Shown here: positions 27,600-33,284 of the stretch, piece by piece
Position numbering within the stretch: the first letter of the stretch is position 1
Layout: every line of letters begins with the position of its first letter
DNA from: Flavobacterium macrobrachii
Lineage (GTDB): Bacteria > Bacteroidota > Bacteroidia > Flavobacteriales > Flavobacteriaceae
Reading direction: 5' to 3'
Assembly (NCBI RefSeq): GCF_014486675.1
Contig: NZ_JACTAC010000036.1
Coordinates: forward strand, 1 to 33,284
DNA: 33,284 bases
Position numbers and translations under genes: made by a program
The notes under the pieces: model-generated
What the model was told of the DNA's origin: nothing
What the model saw: the letters and a program-made list of their open reading frames with translations, nothing else
The model's database searches: none

Positions 27600-27607
27600 C
27601 AAATTTA
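27600..27607 (-). promoter_or_regulatory. -7 element of the Crp/Fnr gene
   Basis: TAAATTTG on the minus strand matches TAnnTTTG exactly, 55 bases before the chosen start. The nearest -33-like TTTG (27637-27634) is 26 bases away, longer than usual, so the call is tentative. Confidence 0.4.
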
Positions 27608-27739
27608 GTGTAAATAAACTGAAAAATTGACATCAAACCCGACTATTTGTCGTAACTTTAATAGTGTTTCTAAATATAATCAAGCCATTTTGTCCTAATT
27701 TATCAATTGGAATACATCTTGTCAAGAGGAAAGTAGTAA

Positions 27740-27783
27740 GATTTAAGATTTCAGTATTAAGATTTGAGTATTAAGTATTAAGA
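27740..27783 (+). repeat. Short direct-repeat tract upstream of clpB
   Basis: Words 'taagattt' and 'agtattaag' recur several times in tandem over about 44 bases, 60 bases before clpB. It looks like slipped-strand expansion of AT-rich intergenic DNA. No regulator site is recognised. Confidence 0.45.
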
Positions 27784-27842
27784 CTAAAGAATTACAATAA
27801 GAATATTATACAATTTAACAACAATACAACAAAACAAAAAAA

Positions 27843-30431
27843 ATGAACATCAATAAATTAACAATCAAATCGCAAGAAGCGCTGCAGCAAGCACAGCAAA
27901 TTGCACAAAGTTTCCAACAGCAACAAGTGGAAAACGAACACCTATTTAAAGGAATTCTCGAAGTTGACGAGAACGTTACTCCTTTCCTATTGAAGAAACT
28001 CAACGTAAACATTGATTTATTCAAGAAAATATTGGACAGTACTATTCAAAGTTTTCCAAAAGTTTCTGGTGGTGATTTAATGTTTTCTCGTGAAGCAAGT
28101 ACAACATTAAACGAAGCCGAAATCATTGCTAAAAAAATGAACGACGAATTCGTTTCGATTGAACATTTAATCTTAGCTATTTTCAAATCCAAAAGCAAAA
28201 TCGCCCAAATCCTAAAAGACCAAGGCGTAACCGAAAAAGGATTGCAAGCCGCAATTACCGAGATGCGTAAAGGCGAACGAGTAACATCTGCTTCAGCCGA
28301 AGAAACCTACAATGCTTTGAACAAATACGCCAAAAACTTAAACGAATTGGCTAAAAATGGCAAACTCGATCCAGTAATTGGTCGAGATGAAGAAATTCGT
28401 AGAGTATTGCAAATTTTAACGAGAAGAACAAAAAACAATCCGATGTTGGTTGGTGAACCTGGAGTTGGTAAAACTGCCATTGCCGAAGGTTTAGCACACC
28501 GAATTGTAGATGGCGATGTACCCGAAAATCTAAAAGACAAAATCGTTTTCTCTCTAGATATGGGCGCATTAATTGCCGGTGCAAAATACAAAGGTGAATT
28601 TGAAGAACGACTAAAATCGGTAGTGAAAGAAGTGACTTCTGCCGAAGGTGATATCGTACTTTTCATTGACGAAATTCATACGCTAGTTGGCGCTGGCGGT
28701 GGCGAAGGCGCAATGGATGCTGCAAATATTCTAAAACCTGCTTTGGCTCGTGGCGAATTACGTGCGATTGGTGCAACCACATTAGACGAATATCAAAAAT
28801 ATTTCGAAAAAGACAAAGCGCTCGAACGTCGTTTCCAGAAAGTTTTGGTTGATGAACCCGATACCGAAAGTGCCATTTCCATCTTGCGCGGAATCAAAGA
28901 GAAATACGAAACGCATCATAAAGTTCGAATTAAAGACGATGCAATTATCGCAGCCGTAGAATTATCGCAACGTTATATTACCAATCGTTTTCTTCCAGAT
29001 AAAGCTATCGACTTGATGGACGAAGCGGCTTCCAAACTGCGCATGGAAATCAATTCCAAACCCGAAGAATTGGATGTTTTGGATAGAAAAATCATGCAGC
29101 TTGAAATTGAAATTGAAGCCATCAAGCGTGAGAATGACGAAACAAAACTCAAAGGTTTAGGTTTAGATTTGGCCAATTTAAAAGAAGAACGCAACGAAAT
29201 TTTTACCAAATGGAAATCAGAGAAAGACGTAGTGGACAACATCCAAAACGTAAAACAAGAAATTGAAGATTTCAAAACCGAAGCCGAACAAGCAGAACGC
29301 AATGGCGACTATGGAAAAGTAGCCGAAATACGTTACGGAAAAATCAAAGAAGCCCAAGAGCGACTTGACCAACTTCAAAAACAGCTTGCCGAAAACCAAG
29401 CCGGAACTTCCTTGATTAAAGAAGAAGTAACCCGTGAAGACATTGCCGAAGTAGTGGCAAAATGGACTGGCGTACCAGTCATGAAAATGCTCCAAGGCGA
29501 AAGAGAAAAACTCTTGAAACTAGAAGACGAACTCCATCAAAGAGTGGTTGGACAAGAAGAAGCCATTGAGGCAATCAGCGATGCCGTGCGCAGAAGTCGT
29601 GCCGGTTTACAAGACATGAAAAAACCCATCGGAACCTTCCTTTTCCTTGGAACTACTGGTGTCGGAAAAACCGAGTTGGCAAAAGCCCTAGCCGAATACC
29701 TCTTTGACGACGAAAACGCCATGACGCGTATCGACATGAGCGAATACCAAGAACGCCACAGCGTGAGCCGATTGGTTGGTGCGCCTCCAGGATATGTAGG
29801 CTATGACGAAGGCGGACAATTAACCGAAGCCGTTCGTAGAAAACCCTATTCGGTTATCTTGCTTGATGAAATTGAAAAAGCCCATCCTGATACCTTCAAC
29901 ATCTTGCTCCAAGTGTTAGACGAAGGACGATTGACGGACAACAAAGGTCGTTTGGCCGATTTTAAAAACACCATTGTCATCATGACCTCCAATATGGGAA
30001 GTCATATCATACAAGAAAAGTTTGAAAACCTCAATGGAAGTATCGAAGCCGCAACCGAAGCCGCAAAAGTAGAAGTATTAGGCTTATTGAAGCAAACAGT
30101 TCGTCCAGAGTTTATCAATAGAATTGACGAAATAGTAATGTTTACCCCTTTAACCGCTGCCAATATCAAGCAGATTGTTGGCTTGCAATTAAAGAGCGTT
30201 ATAAAAATGCTAGCACATCAAAACATTACTATGGATGCCACTCCAGAAGCCATTGACTATTTAGCCCAAAAAGGTTTTGATCCTGAGTTTGGTGCGCGCC
30301 CAGTAAAACGTGTTATTCAAAGAGAAGTTTTAAACCAGTTGAGCAAAGAAATATTATCCGGCAATATTAAAACCGAAAGCATTGTACTGCTAGACAGTTT
30401 TGATGGAAAACTGGTTTTTAGAAACCAATAA
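27843..30431 (+). CDS. clpB: ATP-dependent disaggregase ClpB
   Basis: A Hsp100 chaperone that, with DnaK, extracts polypeptides from aggregates. Domains over 862 aa: Clp-N (1-145); AAA1 with GEPGVGKTA (K210) and [15 protein letters not shown]; a long coiled-coil middle domain (about 400-530, rich in Glu, Lys and Leu) that marks ClpB rather than ClpA or ClpC; AAA2 with GTTGVGKTE and [13 protein letters not shown]; and the C-terminal domain with [18 protein letters not shown]. No ClpP-binding loop is seen. Start [18 protein letters not shown] is typical. The upstream gap carries tandem 'aagatttaagattt / agtattaag' words at about 27740-27783 but no clear promoter. A strong terminator follows. 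Confidence 0.97.
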   Translation: MNINKLTIKSQEALQQAQQIAQSFQQQQVENEHLFKGILEVDENVTPFLLKKLNVNIDLFKKILDSTIQSFPKVSGGDLMFSREASTTLNEAEIIAKKMNDEFVSIEHLILAIFKSKSKIAQILKDQGVTEKGLQAAITEMRKGERVTSASAEETYNALNKYAKNLNELAKNGKLDPVIGRDEEIRRVLQILTRRTKNNPMLVGEPGVGKTAIAEGLAHRIVDGDVPENLKDKIVFSLDMGALIAGAKYKGEFEERLKSVVKEVTSAEGDIVLFIDEIHTLVGAGGGEGAMDAANILKPALARGELRAIGATTLDEYQKYFEKDKALERRFQKVLVDEPDTESAISILRGIKEKYETHHKVRIKDDAIIAAVELSQRYITNRFLPDKAIDLMDEAASKLRMEINSKPEELDVLDRKIMQLEIEIEAIKRENDETKLKGLGLDLANLKEERNEIFTKWKSEKDVVDNIQNVKQEIEDFKTEAEQAERNGDYGKVAEIRYGKIKEAQERLDQLQKQLAENQAGTSLIKEEVTREDIAEVVAKWTGVPVMKMLQGEREKLLKLEDELHQRVVGQEEAIEAISDAVRRSRAGLQDMKKPIGTFLFLGTTGVGKTELAKALAEYLFDDENAMTRIDMSEYQERHSVSRLVGAPPGYVGYDEGGQLTEAVRRKPYSVILLDEIEKAHPDTFNILLQVLDEGRLTDNKGRLADFKNTIVIMTSNMGSHIIQEKFENLNGSIEAATEAAKVEVLGLLKQTVRPEFINRIDEIVMFTPLTAANIKQIVGLQLKSVIKMLAHQNITMDATPEAIDYLAQKGFDPEFGARPVKRVIQREVLNQLSKEILSGNIKTESIVLLDSFDGKLVFRNQ

Positions 30432-30457
30432 TTTTATACAAATCATTTTTTAAAAAA

Positions 30458-30491
30458 GCATTATCCTGAGTTTAGGGTAATGCTTTTTTTT
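30458..30491. terminator. Bidirectional terminator after clpB
   Basis: A 10-bp stem (30458-30467 with 30474-30483, one T-G pair, loop GAGTTT) is flanked by A6 on the left and T8 on the right. The last codons of the minus-strand gene ending at 30472 lie within it. Confidence 0.85.
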
Positions 30492-30744
30492 CCAGCTTCC
30501 TTCTCAATTCTCTAATTTGAGCTGTTAATTTAGGAATATCTTGTTTAGCGTTCGCAATAAATTCGTAGTCGGCTATTGTTGCTCCAATCATTTCAATATC
30601 TTCTCCACGATTTTCTTCAACACCAGTCATTATAAAATTTGAGCCACTTTCATGATCTCTGCCCTCTATATAAGCTTTCCATGGTCCATTTTGGGTTTGA
30701 TTGGCGCGGGTTTCAATATCAACTAACTCTTTTTCCGTTAACAT
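30472..30744 (-). CDS. Small hypothetical protein (90 aa), phage-associated type
   Basis: A 90-aa acidic, soluble protein with N-terminal LTEKELVDIETRANQTQNGPW and C-terminal DYEFIANAKQDIPKLTAQIR followed by a basic helix. This pattern (ELxxIExRxNxxxxGPW ... FIAxAxxDIPxLxxxIRxLR) occurs in many small proteins of phages and diverse bacteria, some labelled Ead/Ea22-like. No function is known to me. It has no signal peptide and no membrane segment. It is first in the run of minus-strand accessory genes that extends to the window end. A divergent copy of the intergenic repeat lies just upstream (30771-30818). Confidence 0.75.
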   Translation of the reverse strand: MLTEKELVDIETRANQTQNGPWKAYIEGRDHESGSNFIMTGVEENRGEDIEMIGATIADYEFIANAKQDIPKLTAQIRELRRKLEKKALP

Positions 30745-30770
30745 CTTAAATTTCTTTTTAAATAATTTTT

Positions 30771-30818
30771 CTCCACAATCTTTTTTTACCTAATATACTG
30801 AAATAGTTGTTATTAGTT
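30771..30818 (-). repeat. Divergent copy C of the accessory-region intergenic repeat
   Basis: Matches part of the 84-bp units at 31421 and 32388: ctccacaatc, then taatatactgaaatagtt, then attagtt, with small insertions. It lies 26 bases upstream of the 90-aa gene. The -7-like element here is changed to TATATTAG. Confidence 0.45.
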
Positions 30819-30919
30819 GAGATTAAACTACATCTGAAAGTAAAACTCACTAAAATCGCCTATGGAGAGGTTTCCTTTTATTTGTTTTTAAGCACAATTC
30901 TTTGTTAGCAGTAGCTTTT

Positions 30920-31387
30920 CTATTTATTTAAGATTGAATATAAGTACCATTCGTTAACTTTCTCAATGGTTAAATGATCCGTTTTCATTTCTTCCCATGA
31001 TTTTGAGAGATTTATCCATAGATATTTTCGGTGTTGCCAATCCGATAATATATCATCAATGAAGCTAGAATTTATTCCTTTTTCAATTAATGAGTTTTTT
31101 ACATCTAAATTGTTGTCAAGAGATTTATCCCAACCAGCTTCTGTATTTCTTCCAATAAATGCAAAATCAAATAATTGAGTTGCGAAAAGTGTTCTTGTAA
31201 CAATTTCAGAAGTATCTTTAGTATCAACATTTAAGTATGAAACAAAGTTTTTAACTCTTTTTTCGTCATCATATTCTTTTGCAATTTCATTCTCATAATG
31301 AAATAAGTGACAAAGACATAATAATTCATTTTGAATATCATAATCTAGATTTAAAAACCAATCTGAAATTTTCTGTAATGGTGTCAT
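30920..31387 (-). CDS. Hypothetical protein (155 aa)
   Basis: I do not recognise this protein. It is soluble, largely helical and rich in aromatic and charged residues, with no signal peptide or membrane segment. Notable stretches are MTPLQKISDWFLNLDYDIQN, TRTLFATQLFDFAFIGRNTE and a C-terminal WQHRKYLWINLSKSWEEM. The ATG at 31387 is the only reasonable start, and the coding looks intact. It is in the minus-strand accessory run, with an 84-bp repeat carrying a -7-like TATATTTG 62 bases upstream of its start. A GCTACTGCTAAC motif lies ten bases after its stop. Low-copy genes of this kind in such settings are often immunity or toxin-related, but nothing in the sequence shows it. Confidence 0.72.
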   Translation of the reverse strand: MTPLQKISDWFLNLDYDIQNELLCLCHLFHYENEIAKEYDDEKRVKNFVSYLNVDTKDTSEIVTRTLFATQLFDFAFIGRNTEAGWDKSLDNNLDVKNSLIEKGINSSFIDDILSDWQHRKYLWINLSKSWEEMKTDHLTIEKVNEWYLYSILNK

Positions 31388-31420
31388 TTTGCACGGTTTA
31401 AAGTTACTGTCATCGTCAGT

Positions 31421-31504
31421 CTGTTAAAAAACTTCACAATCCTTCTACCAAATATACTAAAATAGTTATTAGTTCATCTAAAAAAACAAACCTCCTTTAA
31501 ATCT
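31421..31504 (-). repeat. Accessory-region intergenic repeat, copy A (84 bp)
   Basis: Aligns without gaps to 32388-32471. Positions 31449-31504 match 55 of 56 bases, and 31421-31438 match 17 of 18; the ten bases between differ. On the minus strand it contains TAGTATATTTG, a -7-like element pointing at the 155-aa gene. It also holds a TGTGAA/TTAACA remnant of the hairpin seen in copy B. Confidence 0.85.
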
Positions 31505-31527
31505 GGCTAGTGTTGTTTTCAATTCTA

Positions 31528-32334
31528 TTATTCTTTTTCAATACTAGTTTCCCAACCATCGTAACCTCCGTTATATTTTGAAGCTAGTTTCCACAATTGG
31601 ATAACATATTCGTTAACACTTTCTTCGTCTACATTGTCTACACGTTTGATTTGTAATTGATATGGAAATTCATCTTTAATTTTATTTTTAGCAACAACGC
31701 TAAAATTTAATTTTTCAACTTCTTTAATATAGTTTTCTTGGTCTTTTTCAGTTTTAAAATATATCCAATGAAATACTTCACGTTCCAAAGTTAATTTGTC
31801 ACCACCTTCTTCTAAATTATCAAGAACATTTCTATTTCCAATTTTTTGAAACTCTTCGTCTGTTGGATATAAAAGTTTATGATATTTATTCCAATTTTCG
31901 TCAACTTCAAAAGTTATTTTAGCATTGAACTTTTCATATTTTTTTAAAATATCTTGAAAAACAAGTTCTATTTTTTTGTCTTTCGTATAAAAGTAAAAAT
32001 CTCTTAAACCGTTTGAAGTTATTCTCCCAACAAATATTTCATCTTTGGTTAGTTTTTCAATCATTCTGTCTTCAATTTCTCCAAACTCTGCGAGTTCCTC
32101 TTCGGATGAGCATAATCCTTCGCCATCAATATTGAGCATTTGAAATGATATTTTTAATAAATTTTGTTTTGACTTTATTGGAATAATTGAATTTAAGCCA
32201 GTATCGACGACAACAAATTGTTTTAAATTATTTTCTATTCTGTGATAAAATTCAAAATTTTCAGTATGATTTTTTTGGCCGAATAAATTTCCGAATATTC
32301 CCATTGATATAAATAAAATTATTTGTTTAAACAT
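31528..32334 (-). CDS. Exported DUF695-RraB two-domain protein
   Basis: Starting at 32334 gives an N-terminal hydrophobic segment (MFKQIILFISMGIFGNLFGQ) that reads as a Sec signal peptide; an ATG at 32370 would add 12 residues in front. Residues about 25-160 resemble DUF695, and residues about 165-268 resemble the RraB family: EREVFHWIYFKTEKDQENY, FPYQLQIKRVDNVDEESVNE and SKYNGGYDGWETS. E. coli RraB inhibits RNase E in the cytoplasm; DUF695-RraB fusions are known as uncharacterised proteins. Export would rule out an RNase E role. No lipobox cysteine is visible. Copy B of the 84-bp repeat lies upstream and copy A downstream. Domain calls are from memory of the families. Confidence 0.78.
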   Translation of the reverse strand: MFKQIILFISMGIFGNLFGQKNHTENFEFYHRIENNLKQFVVVDTGLNSIIPIKSKQNLLKISFQMLNIDGEGLCSSEEELAEFGEIEDRMIEKLTKDEIFVGRITSNGLRDFYFYTKDKKIELVFQDILKKYEKFNAKITFEVDENWNKYHKLLYPTDEEFQKIGNRNVLDNLEEGGDKLTLEREVFHWIYFKTEKDQENYIKEVEKLNFSVVAKNKIKDEFPYQLQIKRVDNVDEESVNEYVIQLWKLASKYNGGYDGWETSIEKE

Positions 32335-32387
32335 CTGTATTTTAAATATTTTGAGTTTCGTGAGATACACTTACAACTAACGGCAGA

Positions 32388-32471
32388 CTGTGAAAAAACT
32401 TCACACGCTTCATTTCAAATATACTAAAATAGTTATTAGTTCATCTAAAAAAACAAACCTTCTTTAAATCT
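32388..32471 (-). repeat. Accessory-region intergenic repeat, copy B (84 bp)
   Basis: Partner of 31421-31504, lying upstream of the DUF695-RraB gene. On the minus strand it carries TATATTTG (32423-32416) and an intact hairpin TGTGAA-GTTTT-TTCACA just downstream of it (about 32389-32405). Further toward the gene comes GTCTGCCGTTAGTTG. The near identity to copy A over non-coding DNA implies recent duplication or recombination. Confidence 0.85.
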
Positions 32472-32486
32472 CCCGATGCTTCGGGA
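32471..32486. repeat. GC-rich hairpin TCCCGA-TGCT-TCGGGA
   Basis: A perfect 6-bp stem with a four-base loop, adjoining the 84-bp repeat. It is strikingly GC-rich for its surroundings. There is no T run on either side, so it is not a standard terminator. Hairpins of this type are common intergenic elements in Flavobacterium as I recall. Confidence 0.5.
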
Positions 32487-32549
32487 TAAAAGAGGTCAAA
32501 ATTTTATCTTTTTTTAAATTATTTTGAGATTTTGATGGTTAAACAACAG

Positions 32550-32562
32550 CTAACACTGTTAG
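32550..32562. repeat. Palindrome CTAACACTGTTAG after the HEPN gene
   Basis: A perfect 6+1+6 palindrome ten bases downstream of the HEPN stop codon. Related GTTAG/CTAAC words occur after the 155-aa gene (30904-30909) and in the gap upstream of the DUF695-RraB gene (32376-32381). They may be remnants of recombination sites, but this is unproven. Confidence 0.35.
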
Positions 32563-32571
32563 TTAAGGTTT

Positions 32572-33242
32572 TTATCTGTTATAAGATGATAATTTTCTAT
32601 AATAACTCTCTCTCCACGTTTCAGATACTCCATAATTTGTTTTTAAATATTGCGACAGCGAATAATCAACTTGAATTGTATTATCGGTAATAGTATTAAT
32701 GCTTTTTAGAAGTGTTGAAAATTTTACATATTTGGCTTTACTTCCATTATGAGCAATTTCGCCTCGTGTTTTAATAAAATTATTAATTTCTAAAAGGGAT
32801 TTTTGATGCCACATCAGAGTAAAATCTTCTATTCCTAAAAATCTTTTAAATAGCTTATTTAAGTTTTCTGAATTAGGCGTATTTAATGCGTTTGTTTCAT
32901 TAATTGCATATCCTTTCCATAAATTTTTCCACCCGTTGTCTGCAAGTTCAATAGGGTAAATAACATTTTTACTTTCTCTTACCTTTTGACTAATATATTC
33001 TTTAATATACTTTGGTAATGAACTTGCTTCAATATTTGTTTCAAGTATTTTATCGATGCATTCTAATAAAATATTTTCTGTATATCTTTCCCATGCAGCA
33101 CAAAGCATAACTATTGAACTTCTGGTTAAGAAGCCTAATTTTTTTTACCTTTTTTTCCTTTACTATAATCATAATGTGTTTTACAAAGCTGATCAACATC
33201 TTCTAATAATTCTAAAAAATCTAAATATGAATTTGAAGGCAT
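32572..33242 (-). pseudogene. RiboL-PSP-HEPN-type RNase-like protein interrupted by a -1 frameshift
   Basis: The frame ending at 32572 encodes a HEPN-family domain: LCAAWERYTENILLE near the N-terminus, WHQKSLLEINNFIKTRGEIAH with the Rx4H catalytic-type motif of HEPN RNases, and a polar C-terminus. Its first ATG (33108) would miss the family's first helix. A separate frame starting at 33242 (MPSNSYLDFLELLEDVDQLC onward, 35 codons) runs into TAG at 33137-33135. Reading one base back within the A8 run (plus T's at 33139-33146) joins the two as ...GKKKLGFLTRSSIVMLCAAWERY, a natural continuation giving about 223 aa. So either a mutation or sequencing error removed one A, or the protein is made by -1 slippage on A-AAA-AAT. 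The 178-aa downstream piece could also be read from 33108. Confidence 0.72.
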
Positions 33243-33284
33243 AAATTCTTTTTTGGGTTAAAATTATAACTAACTCATTTAAAT

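Noticed and set aside
28307..28666. Minus-strand 119-codon frame inside clpB, and similar long antisense frames in clpB and clpC
   Set aside because: They lie wholly within strongly conserved Hsp100 coding sequence and have shadow-like composition.
12402..30431. clpC and clpB as a recent duplication
   Set aside because: They belong to distinct Hsp100 classes with different middle domains and ClpP loops, and they normally coexist in Bacteroidetes.
33147..33157. The neighbouring A7 run in the HEPN upstream frame as the slippage site
   Set aside because: A -1 shift there leads to AGG TAA and stops at once; only the A8 run at 33139-33146 restores the HEPN frame.
30472..33284. CRISPR array or defence operon in the right-hand region
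   Set aside because: The repeats are few, long and separated by genes, not evenly spaced short repeats, and no Cas protein is visible.

Overview
The window looks like chromosomal DNA of a Flavobacterium-like member of the Bacteroidetes. The coding is AT-rich, Shine-Dalgarno sequences are weak or absent, several intergenic regions carry TAnnTTTG-type -7 elements, and every well-conserved protein reads as a flavobacterial ortholog. No rRNA, tRNA, CRISPR array, transposase or integrase was seen.

Layout. 0.1-2.4 kb: a conserved Bacteroidetes protein of unknown function and truA. 2.4-6.6 kb: an MsbA-like ABC exporter, then an AlgI-like MBOAT O-acyltransferase whose stop codon overlaps the start of an SGNH-like partner, probably a surface-glycan acylation pair. 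6.7-8.1 kb: lpd. 8.2-12.1 kb (minus strand): gyrA followed by a secreted TPR protein. 12.4-17.3 kb: clpC, a RimB-RimK fusion and a DUF1304 membrane protein with an extra C-terminal domain. 17.3-18.8 kb (minus): hutH. 19.0-24.2 kb: thrA-thrB-thrC, preceded by an unlisted 34-residue threonine-rich leader peptide whose last codons form a terminator-like hairpin, so attenuation by threonine supply is likely. 24.2-25.4 kb: a lipoprotein with its own good promoter. 25.4-27.5 kb (minus): YtxJ, a secreted 5-hydroxyisourate hydrolase, a secreted GlcG/HbpS-type protein and a Crp/Fnr regulator. 27.8-30.4 kb: clpB. 30.5-33.3 kb (minus): an accessory tail of small poorly characterised genes, with a repeated 84-bp intergenic unit.

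The most notable signals are four. First, the thr leader/attenuator at 18987-19096. Second, a HEPN-type RNase gene at the right end that is intact only if a -1 shift occurs in a run of eight A. Third, the repeated promoter-like unit that precedes successive genes of the accessory tail. Fourth, fused or altered proteins: RimB-RimK, DUF1304 with an extension, an exported DUF695-RraB protein, and an SGNH protein with Asn where the catalytic Asp is expected. Several long perfect hairpins between genes (after clpC, between thrA and thrB, between thrB and thrC) look like members of genome-wide repeat families.

All assignments come from reading motifs by eye. No database search was run.
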